From Succinatimonas hippei YIT 12066 (GTDB lineage: Bacteria > Pseudomonadota > Gammaproteobacteria > Enterobacterales > Succinivibrionaceae), in NCBI RefSeq assembly GCF_000188195.1, contig NZ_GL830982.1:1-48353 (forward strand): 48,353 bases of DNA, in the 5' to 3' direction. Position numbers and translations under genes: made by a program. Below, piece by piece: positions 26,508-35,541 of this stretch. Position 1 is the stretch's first letter. The number at the start of each line of letters is the position of its first letter. Below the pieces are notes generated by a model. It was given only the letters and a program-made list of their open reading frames with translations, did no database searches and was not told where the DNA came from.

Positions 26508-26539
26508 AATATTGGCAGAAAAGAAAACAAGGAGCGGTT

Positions 26540-26917
26540 ATGCAGGTTAAAGGCAGATTCGATCATTTCAACATCAACGTTACGGATTTAGATAAAAGCA
26601 TCGCTTTTTATAAAAAAGCTTTAGGACTTAGCGAGATAAGACGCAAGGAAGCATCCGACGGATCTTTTACCTTGGTTTATTTAGGTGATGAAGCTACCTC
26701 TTTTTCTTTAGAACTTACTTATCTTAAAGACAGAAAAGAGCCATACGAGCTTGGCGACAATGAGAGTCATCTGTGCCTGCGCGTTGAAGGTGATTATGAT
26801 GAAGTACGCAAGTTTCATAAAGAAATGGGCTGTGTGTGCTATGAAAATGAGAAGATGGGGCTTTATTTTATTCACGATCCGGATGATTGCTGGATTGAAA
26901 TTTTACCGGTGAAATAA
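26540..26917 (+). CDS. VOC (glyoxalase I-like) family protein
   Basis: The start at 26540 is chosen because AAGGAG lies 7 bases upstream and the VOC fold begins at once (FDHFNINVTDLDKSIAFYKKAL). A longer frame from 26501 would overlap the preceding gene. The 125-residue protein has two beta-alpha-beta-beta-beta halves, with metal ligands in the usual places: His in FDHFNI, Glu in SLELTYL, His in SHLCLRV, and Glu in CWIEILPV at the C-terminus. All four ligands of glyoxalase I appear to be kept, so lactoylglutathione lyase activity is possible, but the substrate is unproven. Confidence 0.8.
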   Translation: MQVKGRFDHFNINVTDLDKSIAFYKKALGLSEIRRKEASDGSFTLVYLGDEATSFSLELTYLKDRKEPYELGDNESHLCLRVEGDYDEVRKFHKEMGCVCYENEKMGLYFIHDPDDCWIEILPVK

Positions 26918-26920
26918 GCA

Positions 26921-27244
26921 ATGCCTGATTTTTCAAGAATAAGCTGGAAAGTAAAACCCGGAGTAAATTTTAAGTGTGCTTTAACAAGACCTTCCATGCC
27001 TTTATCTGACGTTTATATTGATATGGAAGCTGAGTTTCCCTACATTAAAGGATTAAATCAGTTTCTTTTAAGTAAAAACATTAAAACCGCAGCTTTTGTT
27101 AAAGATGCGGAATATGACGCAAATTGCGTTGTGCTGGTTCGCATGGGAACTAAGGTCAAGGGAGATGCTGTCGTGTTTTATTTAAATGAAGACAAGGCAG
27201 AATTGTGGAACTTTTTAAAAGAACGCTTTAAGGGCAGATTGTGA
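26921..27244 (+). CDS. Small protein before rimI, possible divergent DNA polymerase III psi subunit
   Basis: The 107-residue protein has no motif I recognise with certainty. Two features suggest HolD: it directly precedes and overlaps rimI by four bases, as holD does in E. coli. In addition, the N-terminal stretch VNFKCALTRPSMPLSDVYID resembles the psi pattern 'GI..W.LRRP..L.G...I', and the tail AELWNFLKERF resembles its C-terminal ALWQQI helix. Psi binds chi and gamma in the clamp loader and is poorly conserved. The start is 3 bases after the VOC stop with only a weak ribosome site, implying translational coupling. Confidence 0.45.
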   Translation: MPDFSRISWKVKPGVNFKCALTRPSMPLSDVYIDMEAEFPYIKGLNQFLLSKNIKTAAFVKDAEYDANCVVLVRMGTKVKGDAVVFYLNEDKAELWNFLKERFKGRL

Positions 27245-27711
27245 CGGATTCAAGATTAATTGAATGCAAGGTCCTTAAAGAAGAGCCTACAAAGGATCTT
27301 CTTGAAGAACTTTACGCTATCGAAATAAGCGCGCATAAATCGCCGTGGACTTTTGACGGTATTGCAAAAAGTTTTAACGGCAATATCGTTATAGGCTGTT
27401 TTTTAGATAAAAAGCTCGTTGGTTTTGCAGTTATGCAGACGGTGCTTGATGAGTCCGAGCTTTTAACTATCGGAATTATGCCTGAATTTCAGGGACGAGG
27501 CCTTGGCAAAAGCCTTTTGTCAGCGGCTTTATCTGAAGTTAAAAAGCGCGGGGCTAAAAAATGTTTTTTAGAGGTAAGAGTTTCAAATCTTCCTGCTCTT
27601 TCCTTATATGAAAAGACCGGTTTTAAAAAAACCGGCATACGTAAAAACTATTACGTTAAAACCGCAGTTTTACCTGCTGAAGATGCTTATACCATGGTTT
27701 CAGAACTTTAA
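27241..27711 (+). CDS. rimI: Ribosomal-protein-alanine N-acetyltransferase
   Basis: The 156-residue GNAT protein starts at GTG 27241, inside the stop of the preceding gene. It carries the RimI landmarks: an N-terminal IEISAHKSPWT segment, the acetyl-CoA loop PEFQGRGLGKSLL at about 81, the FLEVRVSNLPALSLYEKTGF segment, and RKNYY near 135. RimI acetylates the N-terminal alanine of ribosomal protein S18. It closes the MBL-VOC-HolD-like-RimI cluster; no strong terminator follows. Confidence 0.88.
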   Translation: MTDSRLIECKVLKEEPTKDLLEELYAIEISAHKSPWTFDGIAKSFNGNIVIGCFLDKKLVGFAVMQTVLDESELLTIGIMPEFQGRGLGKSLLSAALSEVKKRGAKKCFLEVRVSNLPALSLYEKTGFKKTGIRKNYYVKTAVLPAEDAYTMVSEL

Positions 27712-27946
27712 TTTAATAAGGTCTGCGGAAATTTTACGGTTTATTCTTTTTCACCGTTGTTATCTTTCATATATCAAATTAGATTCGTGTCTATTTTTGT
27801 GCACTTTTCGTGCATTATTCTTTTCATAATTGCGATACACATCATCCTTTTGCCGCGCGCTGGACCATATCTAACTTTTAAGCGTTTATAATAATTAATT
27901 TGTAGAATCAGACATTTGTTCTGTCTAGTGACTATTGACTATAACA

Positions 27947-27962
27947 AAGGCTTTAAAGCCTT
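27947..27962. promoter_or_regulatory. 16-bp perfect palindrome upstream of pntA
   Basis: AAGGCTTTAAAGCCTT at 27947-27962 is a perfect palindrome ending 20 bases before the pntA ATG and just upstream of its AGGA ribosome site. TTGACT at 27936-27941 lies beside it. It could be an operator or a leader hairpin. No family is assigned. Confidence 0.4.
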
Positions 27963-27982
27963 AATAAATGTAGGATTAAGCC

Positions 27983-29515
27983 ATGCTCATAGGTATTCCA
28001 AAGGAAAGTTTACACGGTGAGACCAGAGTGGCCGCCACTCCCGATACCGTAACTAAACTTATAAAGTTGGGCTTTGAAGTAGCAGTTCAGAGCGCGGCAG
28101 GTGCTGCCGCCAGCTTTGATGATGCCGCTTATGAAGCTGCCGGCGCAAAGATCGCCAAAGGCAACGATGTTTGGAACAGTGACATCATTTTCAAAGTAAA
28201 TGCTCCCAATAAAGATGAAGTTAAGCTGTTAAAAGAAGGTCAGACCCTTGTAAGCTTTATTCGTCCTGCCCAGAATGAAGATTTAGTCGCAGCATTAAAC
28301 GCCAAGAAGGTCAATGTCCTTGCTATGGACATGGTTCCGCGTATTTCCCGCGCCCAGGCTCTTGACGCTTTGTCATCAACTGCCAACATCAGCGGTTATC
28401 GCGCTGTAATCGAAGCTGCTCATGAATTCGGTCGTTTCTTTACCGGTCAGGTTACCGCAGCAGGTAAAGTTCCTCCTGCAAAGGTAATGGTAATCGGTGC
28501 CGGCGTTGCCGGTCTTGCCGCTATCGGTGCAGCTCACTCCTTGGGCGCAATCGTTCGCGCGTTTGATACCCGTCTTGAAGTAGCCGATCAAATTAAGTCC
28601 ATGGGCGGTGAGTTCTTGAAGCTTGACTTTAAGAATGAAGACGGCAGCTCATCAGACGGTTATGCCAAGGTAATGTCCGATGAATTCATCAAAGCCGAGA
28701 TGGAGCTTTTTGCAAAACAGGCTAAAGAAGTCGACATTATCATTACCACCGCTGCAATTCCGGGTAAGCCTGCTCCTCGCCTTATCACCAAGGAAATGGT
28801 CGAGAGCATGAAATCAGGCTCCGTAATCGTTGACTTGGCAGCCGCTACCGGCGGTAACTGCGAGTTGACCAAGGCAGGTCAGGTATTTACTACCGACAAC
28901 GGCGTTAAGATCATCGGTTATACCGATCTTGCAGCTCGTCTGCCGGCCCAGTCTTCACAGCTTTATTCAACTAACCTCGTTAACTTGATGAAGCTTTTGT
29001 GCAAGAACAAAGACGGCCAGATCAACATTGATTTTGAAGACGTCGTTCTGCGCAATATGACTGTTACCAAAGACGGTGAGGTCACCTTCCCGCCTCCTAA
29101 GATCAGCGTTTCAGCAGCTCCTGCAGCAAAGCCTGCCGAGCCGCCTAAGAAAGTTGAGCAAAAACAGGTTTCTCCTAAGCTTAAGAGATTCTGCGTCTCC
29201 ATTTTGGTTGTCGCTTTCGCTCTTATCGGCTTGTTTGCTCCTGAGAAATTCTTGCCGCACTTTACCGTGTTCGTATTGGCCTGCGTCGTAGGCTACTACG
29301 TAGTTTGGAATGTTACCCATTCCCTCCATACTCCGCTTATGTCGGTCACTAACGCTATTTCAGGCATTATTGTGGTCGGCGCGATGTTGCAGGTAAGCTC
29401 GGGCAGTGTCGTTATCGGTATTTTGGCCTTTATCGGCGTGCTCATCGCTTCAATCAACATTTTCGGCGGTTTTGCCGTAACACGCCGCATGCTGGCAATG
29501 TTCAAGAAGCAGTAG
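27983..29515 (+). CDS. pntA: NAD(P) transhydrogenase alpha subunit
   Basis: The 510 residues equal the E. coli PntA length. The NAD(H)-binding domain I covers about 1-370, with [22 protein letters not shown] as the Rossmann motif at about 168 and [14 protein letters not shown] near 311. A linker rich in Ala, Pro and Lys follows, then three or four C-terminal membrane segments (from about 400). With PntB it forms the proton-translocating transhydrogenase that makes NADPH from NADH using the proton gradient. Codon bias is strong, implying high expression. The gap to pntB is 24 bases. Confidence 0.96.
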   Translation: MLIGIPKESLHGETRVAATPDTVTKLIKLGFEVAVQSAAGAAASFDDAAYEAAGAKIAKGNDVWNSDIIFKVNAPNKDEVKLLKEGQTLVSFIRPAQNEDLVAALNAKKVNVLAMDMVPRISRAQALDALSSTANISGYRAVIEAAHEFGRFFTGQVTAAGKVPPAKVMVIGAGVAGLAAIGAAHSLGAIVRAFDTRLEVADQIKSMGGEFLKLDFKNEDGSSSDGYAKVMSDEFIKAEMELFAKQAKEVDIIITTAAIPGKPAPRLITKEMVESMKSGSVIVDLAAATGGNCELTKAGQVFTTDNGVKIIGYTDLAARLPAQSSQLYSTNLVNLMKLLCKNKDGQINIDFEDVVLRNMTVTKDGEVTFPPPKISVSAAPAAKPAEPPKKVEQKQVSPKLKRFCVSILVVAFALIGLFAPEKFLPHFTVFVLACVVGYYVVWNVTHSLHTPLMSVTNAISGIIVVGAMLQVSSGSVVIGILAFIGVLIASINIFGGFAVTRRMLAMFKKQ

Positions 29516-29539
29516 TGTAGGTCGGAGGATATAAGAAAA

Positions 29540-31045
29540 ATGGAATTCGGAATTGTTCATATGGCCTATATTTTGGCCGCACTGCTGTTCATCATGGCGT
29601 TAGCCGGATTGTCCAAGCAGGAAACCGCCAAAATGGGATGCTTCTCCGGCATGGTCGGTATGACCATTGCATTGCTGGCAACTTTTGCCCAGGTTGAGAC
29701 CCCCACAGGCTTTATCCTTATTATCGTCGCCATGGCAATCGGTGCCGGTATCGGTATCTACGTTGCCCGCAAAGTCGTTATGACCCAGATGCCGGAGCTT
29801 ATCGCCTGCTTGCACAGCTTCGTAGGTTTGGCTGCTGTTTTGGTCGGTTATAACACTTTCTTAGAGTTAGGTGCCGTAGCTCCTGAGACCGTAACCATTC
29901 CGGTCGGTGCTACCGAAGCTCAGGTTGCCGCTATTATGGCTGCCGCAAGCGAGGCTGCCGCCAATGTCGGTACCACCATGTCCCGTGCCGAGCTCAACAC
30001 TCACTTAGTTGAGATTTTCCTCGGCATTTTCATCGGTGCCGTAACCTTCACCGGCTCTATCGTCGCATACGGCAAGTTAAACGGTACTTATAAGTTAAGA
30101 GTCTTCAAGTCCGCTCCTCTCGTTATCCCGGGCGGTCATTGGCTTAACTTAGCTGCCTTGGTTGTATCTTTGTTCTTGATGATTTGGTTCATGGCCGCCT
30201 CTCAGGCTTCCATCGTTCCGCTTGTCATCATGACTCTTATTGCCTTGGTCTTTGGTGTACATTTGGTTGCCGCAATCGGCGGTGCCGATATGCCGGTCGT
30301 TATCTCCATGCTTAACTCCTATTCAGGATGGGCCGCTGCCGCATCAGGATTTATGTTAAGCAATGACCTCCTTATCGTAACCGGTGCTTTGGTAGGTTCT
30401 TCAGGTGCTATTCTCTCTTACATCATGTGTAAGGCTATGAATCGCTCCTTTATTTCCGTTATCGCAGGCGGCTTCGGCAACGAAGGTGCTGCAGCATCAG
30501 GCGATGAGGAAATGGGCGAGTATCATGAGTTAAAGCCTAATGAAGTTGCTGAACTCTTGAAGAATTCAAGCTCCGTCATTATCGCTCCGGGCTATGGTAT
30601 GGCCGTATCCCAGGCTCAGGCTGCTGTCGCTTCCTTAACCGAGAAATTAAAGGCTCGCGGCATTGAAGTTCGCTTTGCCATTCACCCGGTTGCAGGTCGT
30701 CTGCCCGGTCACATGAACGTATTGCTTGCTGAAGCCAAGGTTCCTTACGATATCGTATTTGAAATGGATGAAATCAATGACGATTTCGAGAACACCGATA
30801 CCGTACTCGTTATCGGCGCTAACGATACCGTAAACCCTGCAGCTTTAGAGAACCCGAACAGCCCGATTGCCGGCATGCCGGTACTCGAGGTTTGGAAGGC
30901 TCGCAACGTTGTCGTCTTCAAGCGTTCCATGAACGCAGGTTACGCCGGTGTACAGAACCCGTTGTTCTTCAAGGATAACACTGCAATGTGCTTCGGTGAC
31001 GCCAAGAAGACCGTTGAAGAGATCGTTGCAGATCTTGATAAATAA
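29540..31045 (+). CDS. pntB: NAD(P) transhydrogenase beta subunit
   Basis: The 501-residue protein has the PntB membrane domain (about 1-290) and the NADP(H)-binding domain III (about 320-501) with [32 protein letters not shown] and [12 protein letters not shown]. It is some 35-40 residues longer than E. coli PntB. The excess is an Ala-rich insertion at about 111-150 ([20 protein letters not shown]) between two membrane helices, on a loop. An AGGA ribosome site precedes the ATG. The gene ends at a strong terminator. It works with PntA in the inner membrane. Confidence 0.96.
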   Translation: MEFGIVHMAYILAALLFIMALAGLSKQETAKMGCFSGMVGMTIALLATFAQVETPTGFILIIVAMAIGAGIGIYVARKVVMTQMPELIACLHSFVGLAAVLVGYNTFLELGAVAPETVTIPVGATEAQVAAIMAAASEAAANVGTTMSRAELNTHLVEIFLGIFIGAVTFTGSIVAYGKLNGTYKLRVFKSAPLVIPGGHWLNLAALVVSLFLMIWFMAASQASIVPLVIMTLIALVFGVHLVAAIGGADMPVVISMLNSYSGWAAAASGFMLSNDLLIVTGALVGSSGAILSYIMCKAMNRSFISVIAGGFGNEGAAASGDEEMGEYHELKPNEVAELLKNSSSVIIAPGYGMAVSQAQAAVASLTEKLKARGIEVRFAIHPVAGRLPGHMNVLLAEAKVPYDIVFEMDEINDDFENTDTVLVIGANDTVNPAALENPNSPIAGMPVLEVWKARNVVVFKRSMNAGYAGVQNPLFFKDNTAMCFGDAKKTVEEIVADLDK

Positions 31046-31088
31046 TTAATGCGTTGACCTGTTTTTAGGTTTAATCATTAATAGAAAT

Positions 31089-31126
31089 AACCTTCGCAGT
31101 AGTGATATTGCGAAGGTTTCTTTTTG
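31089..31126 (+). terminator. Rho-independent terminator of pntAB
   Basis: AACCTTCGCA (31089-31098) pairs with TGCGAAGGTT (31109-31118) over a 10-base loop, followed by TCTTTTTG. It lies 43 bases after the pntB stop. Confidence 0.88.
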
Positions 31127-31202
31127 CCCTAAAAAGGGTAAGGCGCAAAAAACAGGAAAGGAATGGAGTATAACGGAGGAGAATTTAAGAGCAGGTGAAA
31201 CA

Positions 31203-32216
31203 ATGGATTATTCTCACAGCCAATGGATAATGTTCTTTTTTTGTTACAGTGTACTCGGATGGATATGGGAAGTATGTTATGAAGGGGTAAAACAGCATTT
31301 TTTTATTAATCGCGGTTTTTTGCACGGTCCTTATTTGCCGATTTACGGCATTGGTGCAATTATCATTTTGCAGATCACGCTGCCCCACTATGAGCACAAA
31401 TTTATCGTTTTTGTTTTGGGAATGCTGTCAGCTTCAATTTTGGAATTTCTGACAGGCTTTTTGCTTGATCGCTTTTTTCATCTGCGATTGTGGGATTACC
31501 GCAATTGCTTTGCCAATGTCGGCGGCTATATATGTGCAGAGTGTTCAATAGTTTGGGGGCTGTTTGCTTTATTTTTAGTGTATTTTCTGCATCCTGAAAT
31601 TGAAAAAGCGATATCGGCTCTAAGTCCTAAATTATTGGATTGGAGCGCAATGGTTTTGACTGTAATTTTTACTTACGATTTTGCCGATTCCTTTAAAAAC
31701 GCCAGCGGCGTCAAGACATTGCTTAAAGACATCCATGCCAATAATTCAGTCATGGATAAATTAAGCGATGATATAAATAATTTCATTGGCAAATTAGCCT
31801 TTGCATCAGACGAACTAAAGCAAAATCTTGGCAATGTTGTTTTGGAAAAAGAAAAACCGTGCTTTGATGTTCGGGAAAAATTAAGCAAAAAGGCTCGCAT
31901 GATGACGGCAATTGCCAAACATCGCGGCAATTTGTTAAATCTAGTCAATTACTTAAATCAAAAAGCGGATGTATGCCTTGAGCATTTAGAAAAGCTCAAA
32001 GGTAAAAAGATTATTACCGCAAATCAATTTACCGTGATGAAAGATGAGATCAATTCCTTCAAGCGTCATCTTAAGATTGCCGAGTGGAATATGGCAGCTC
32101 TTACGGAAAAAGATTATAAGACGGCTGTAAAGCTTATAGCCCGCAATCCCGGATCTTTTTCCAAACAATTTCCGCAGGAGTTTGATGCTCTGCGATCTTT
32201 GGGCAGTCACAAATAG
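31203..32216 (+). CDS. PF06541 (putative ABC-transporter type IV) membrane protein
   Basis: The 337-residue protein starts with four or five membrane segments with the family's signature FFFCYSVLGWIWEVCYEG and FINRGFLHGPYLPIYGIGA. WDYRN and ICAECSIVWG follow. The last ~150 residues are a long, basic, cytosolic helical region. The family is described as a putative ABC-transporter-like membrane protein, of unknown transport role, and is best known from Firmicutes. An AGGTG site precedes the ATG. It converges on the DMT gene with one base between stops. No ATPase partner is adjacent. Confidence 0.75.
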   Translation: MDYSHSQWIMFFFCYSVLGWIWEVCYEGVKQHFFINRGFLHGPYLPIYGIGAIIILQITLPHYEHKFIVFVLGMLSASILEFLTGFLLDRFFHLRLWDYRNCFANVGGYICAECSIVWGLFALFLVYFLHPEIEKAISALSPKLLDWSAMVLTVIFTYDFADSFKNASGVKTLLKDIHANNSVMDKLSDDINNFIGKLAFASDELKQNLGNVVLEKEKPCFDVREKLSKKARMMTAIAKHRGNLLNLVNYLNQKADVCLEHLEKLKGKKIITANQFTVMKDEINSFKRHLKIAEWNMAALTEKDYKTAVKLIARNPGSFSKQFPQEFDALRSLGSHK

Positions 32217-32217
32217 A

Positions 32218-33165
32218 CTATAACTTCCAGCGCCAGTGGCGAATGATTTCCTTTTCGACTTCATCAACGATGATTTTGATGCTGTGCTTTTTAAAGGTTT
32301 TTCCGACGATGATTAGTCCAACGGAAATCAATATCAGAACAATACCGATAAAAAGGTGCAAGGTCATGCTTTCGTGCATGACAAGACAGCCGATAATTAC
32401 GGCGGTAAGAGGTTCAAGCGCCCCCATTACCGCAGTAGGAGTGGAGCCGACGCTTTCTACGGCAATTGTCATCAAATTAAGAGAAATGATTGTAGGTATC
32501 AAAGCCAGCATCAGACAGTATCCCCACATCGGGAAGCTTTGGGGCGGCATAAGCGAAGATCCGGAATCAAACAGGGTATAGATGAATATAGTTGCAAGAC
32601 ATGAAAGGAGCACATAAAAAGTCATTTTTTCTGCTGACATGACAATGCCCGAGCGATTGATGACAATAATGTAAAGAGCGTAAGTAAGTGCTGAAATTAA
32701 AACCAAAATGACGCCTGCGGTATTTACTTGTCCTGAGTTGTCACCAAAATACAGCATGGCAATCCCGGCAAAAGATAAAGTGATGGATAAAATCGTAAGC
32801 AGGGTGATTTTTTCTTTAAAAAATATCGCCATTATGACAGCCACCATGACCGGATATATGAACAAAATGGTAGCGGCAATGCCTGCACTCATATAATGAA
32901 AAGCGATAAAGTATGTAAGTGTTGAAGCGGCAAATAAAAAGCCCAGTATCGCTGTGACTTTAAATTCTTTTAAGGAAATATTAAGCGGCTTTTTTTGTAA
33001 TATCATCAATATCAACAAAATTATTGCCGCAAGAGCAAAACGGTTAAACAGGGCGGATGCGGCATTCATTCCTAAATTCATTAAGCTGACGCCGTAAAAA
33101 GGACTTAATCCGTAGCATGAAGCTGCGATAATTCCGCAGATATAACCTTTGGCTGTTGAATTCAT
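32218..33165 (-). CDS. EamA-family (DMT) transporter
   Basis: The start at ATG 33165 gives 315 residues beginning MNSTAKGYICGIIAASCYG, directly at TM1; a TTG at 33216 would add 17 residues. Two EamA repeats of five membrane helices are visible. The second repeat has the typical GALEPLTAVIIGCLVMHESM. A basic cytosolic tail ends in IIRHWRWKL. The exported metabolite is unknown. It stands alone between convergent and divergent neighbours. Confidence 0.8.
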   Translation of the reverse strand: MNSTAKGYICGIIAASCYGLSPFYGVSLMNLGMNAASALFNRFALAAIILLILMILQKKPLNISLKEFKVTAILGFLFAASTLTYFIAFHYMSAGIAATILFIYPVMVAVIMAIFFKEKITLLTILSITLSFAGIAMLYFGDNSGQVNTAGVILVLISALTYALYIIVINRSGIVMSAEKMTFYVLLSCLATIFIYTLFDSGSSLMPPQSFPMWGYCLMLALIPTIISLNLMTIAVESVGSTPTAVMGALEPLTAVIIGCLVMHESMTLHLFIGIVLILISVGLIIVGKTFKKHSIKIIVDEVEKEIIRHWRWKL

Positions 33166-33275
33166 GATGCTGCAGCTTTTTATTTTACAGAGAAGTTTCT
33201 TAATAAGTTTTTTCAATATTCTAGAAGTTAAAAATTAACTTTGTGCAAAAGCTGAAAAATCTTCCAAAAAGGTGC

Positions 33276-33303
33276 AAAAAATACCGCATTAGGCTGCGGT
33301 ATT
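33276..33303 (-). terminator. Terminator of the cysZ-ptsI-crr operon
   Basis: ATACCGCA (33281-33288) pairs with TGCGGTAT (33295-33302). Read on the minus strand the hairpin is followed by T5 and TGCACC. It lies about 30 bases after the crr-like stop. Confidence 0.8.
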
Positions 33304-33334
33304 AATAAGAACTTTTCTCTTTTGGCTTAAAGTA

Positions 33335-33871
33335 TTAGGAGGTTGTCTCTTTCTCGTCAGAGTGCTTTAGATTAACCCACACGCACGGCGTGTTTGCAGC
33401 AACGCAAGAGCCGCTTGCTGAGGTAAGTTTCTCGATATCGCCAGAGGATCTTACGACAATCATGGAAATGACTGTTGATTTTAATTTGTTGGCAATTGCG
33501 GCACTGTTTACCTGCAAAATAGGATCGCCTTTTTTTACCGTATCGCCGATTTTAACTTCAGAGCTGAATCCTTTTCCGGCAAGTTCGATTGAGCCGATGC
33601 CAAAAGAAACGTAAACCTCAAGACCTAAGGCAGTTCGGATGGAAAAAGCCGATTTTGAGGATAAAAGACGGGCGATTACACCGTCGCACGGAGCGTAAAT
33701 CGTTTCGCTTTCAGGCATGATAGCAACGCCGTCGCCGATAATTTTTTCTGAAATTACGATGTCAGGAACCTCGGATAAAGGCAATAGGGTTCCTGAAGCC
33801 GGAGCGTACAGGGTGAGATCCGCGCTGTCTTCGCTTTGATGAAAGTGAAAAAGATTGGACAAAAAGGACAT
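33335..33871 (-). CDS. crr: IIA-Glc (Crr)-like protein lacking both catalytic histidines
   Basis: The protein (178 residues from ATG 33871; a GTG at 33877 overlaps ptsI) aligns along its whole length with E. coli IIA-Glc: YAPASGTLLPLSEVPD, SEKIIGDGVAI, YAPCDGVI, VKKGDPIL and KSTVISMIVV. The phospho-acceptor His90 of HFGID is replaced by Ser in VSFGIGS (S89), and the supporting His75 of NHAFSIE by Ser in KSAFSIR (S74). The nearby Asp94 is Gly. It therefore cannot carry phosphate by the known chemistry. The fold and frame are intact. It closes the cysZ-ptsI-crr operon. A purely regulatory role, or drift after loss of sugar PTS use, are both possible. Confidence 0.85.
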   Translation of the reverse strand: MSFLSNLFHFHQSEDSADLTLYAPASGTLLPLSEVPDIVISEKIIGDGVAIMPESETIYAPCDGVIARLLSSKSAFSIRTALGLEVYVSFGIGSIELAGKGFSSEVKIGDTVKKGDPILQVNSAAIANKLKSTVISMIVVRSSGDIEKLTSASGSCVAANTPCVWVNLKHSDEKETTS

Positions 33872-33873
33872 GA

Positions 33874-35538
33874 TCACACCGTAAAGTTAAGGTTGTTAAT
33901 AAGATCGGCAAGCTCTCTACCGCTTGCAAGCTCCATGATTTGCTCATAGAGCTTAGGGGAGTAGTTGTCATTTGCCGAGTTGAGATCAAGGCGTTCAATC
34001 GCGCTTCTTACTTTGGGAATTGAGTAAGAATCTACCGTGATGTAATTAACGCCTAAGTTTAAGAAAAACGGCAGCAAATCCACGCGGGCGGCAAAGCGTC
34101 CTGCTATTGCTGCTGGAACTCCGGCTTGAGCCGCGGCATTGCAGGCCATGGCAATCATTTTGGCAAGAGCCGGGGTAAACGAGACGTCAGGAACACGCGG
34201 GGCGCTTGCATATTGGGCAAGGGAGCTTGTTCCGATGAAGAATCTTGACGACATTTTGGCAAAGGCCGATGCGGATAATACCGCAGCCGGGGTTTCAATC
34301 ATCAGCGCCGTGCTGACGTCGCCGTGCGGCAATTCCTCTTCATTAAGTTCGTCAATGCACATTGAGCATAAGTCGTTTAAGTATTTAACTTCGCTAACCC
34401 TTGTTACCAGAGGAAAAACCAGAGTAAGTTTGCGATCGACCGCGGCACGCAGCAATGCTCTTATTTCGGTTTTTAAAAGCTCGGTGCCGACGTTGGCTCC
34501 GTATCCTAAAAGCGGTCCTTTATCATCGGTTTTAACCGCAAAGAGCGGCTTTTTATCTCCGGCAAAATCAAAGGTACGGGCAGAAAGCGGCTTGTCTTTA
34601 GGGAATTTGTCAAAAAGCGGCGCGAAGATTTCAATCATCTCATCTTCGGTAGGCTCTTTAGCGTTGCCTAAAAATAAAAACTCAGAGCGCAGCAACCCAA
34701 GGCCGTGAGAGGCAAGCGAGGGTGAAAGGTTGAGTTCGCGCGTGGCACCGATGGAAGGAGCTACCGTGATATTAAGCAGCGAATCATCTTCAAGATCGTC
34801 ATTAATCGGATTGTTTTCATGCAAAAGCTCAAAGGCGGTATCCGACGGCGGTTCAACCATGACGACGCCGTTATTGGCGTCGACTAAAACCTGTTCGCCG
34901 TTTTTAATTCCGGTGGCCCCGATGACCGAGAAAATAGACGGGATATGCAGTTCGCGCAGCACGGTTCCTAGGTGTCCTGACGACAGACCGCCTTCTAAAA
35001 TTACCGCACTGACTAAATCCGTCCTTAAGCACAAAAAGCGGGCGGGCGTAAGATCGCTTGCGACAATTACTGTCGGAACGGTTAAAGTCGGAACTTCAAA
35101 AGTTCCTGAGTCAGATTGTGTCAAAGTGGAAATAAACTCTTTGGCAAGAGCTTTTAATTCTCGCTCCTGGGCTTTTAACTCAGGGTCGGAACTGTGTTCA
35201 AATGCTTTTAAATTTTCAAAAAGAATGATTTTTGCGGCTTTGGCTGCAGATGCTCCGCTGAGAATTAAAGAGATAATCGCGTCAACATTTTTAGAGTTGG
35301 TAATAAATCCTGCGGCAGCACCGAACAAGTCGCGAACCGAGTCAGGGGCTGGCCCTGCGGTTACTTGATGAAGTCTTGTGGCAAATTCGTTGCTGGCCTT
35401 TTTGAATTTAGCGATTTCACTTTCACTGTCAAAGACTTTTTCTTCATCCTGAGAATCAAAGCTTACGGCCTTATTCATAATTAACGCGGGGCCGGCGCCT
35501 ACGCCTTCTGATACGGTCATGCCGTTTAAGGTGTACAT
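33874..35538 (-). CDS. ptsI: PTS Enzyme I (PtsI)-like, several catalytic residues lost
   Basis: The 554-residue protein has the Enzyme I order: N-terminal domain, swivel and C-terminal PEP-binding barrel (GLLRSEFLFLG at 281-291, MIETPAAVL at 413-421). The active His is kept as H189, but its motif GGRTSH is now GGLSSGH. Of the PEP-site residues, the arginines of LLRSEF (R284) and ARTFDFAGDK (R321) remain. GWRAIR is GYGANV (R358 equivalent lost), GTNDLTQY is GTSSLAQY (Asn454/Asp455 to Ser), and the Cys502 position in MCGELAGD is Pro (VPAAIAG). Enzyme I activity is therefore doubtful. It starts 3 bases after cysZ and ends in the IIA start region. No ptsH lies between them. Confidence 0.85.
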   Translation of the reverse strand: MYTLNGMTVSEGVGAGPALIMNKAVSFDSQDEEKVFDSESEIAKFKKASNEFATRLHQVTAGPAPDSVRDLFGAAAGFITNSKNVDAIISLILSGASAAKAAKIILFENLKAFEHSSDPELKAQERELKALAKEFISTLTQSDSGTFEVPTLTVPTVIVASDLTPARFLCLRTDLVSAVILEGGLSSGHLGTVLRELHIPSIFSVIGATGIKNGEQVLVDANNGVVMVEPPSDTAFELLHENNPINDDLEDDSLLNITVAPSIGATRELNLSPSLASHGLGLLRSEFLFLGNAKEPTEDEMIEIFAPLFDKFPKDKPLSARTFDFAGDKKPLFAVKTDDKGPLLGYGANVGTELLKTEIRALLRAAVDRKLTLVFPLVTRVSEVKYLNDLCSMCIDELNEEELPHGDVSTALMIETPAAVLSASAFAKMSSRFFIGTSSLAQYASAPRVPDVSFTPALAKMIAMACNAAAQAGVPAAIAGRFAARVDLLPFFLNLGVNYITVDSYSIPKVRSAIERLDLNSANDNYSPKLYEQIMELASGRELADLINNLNFTV

Positions 35539-35541
35539 AAT

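Noticed and set aside
27608-27829. A small frame extending past the rimI stop
   Set aside because: It overlaps rimI in another frame and has no start signal or recognisable sequence.
34139-35368. Long plus-strand frames inside ptsI
   Set aside because: They mirror the codon bias of ptsI on the other strand, and their translations are Ser/Ala/Thr-rich without family features.
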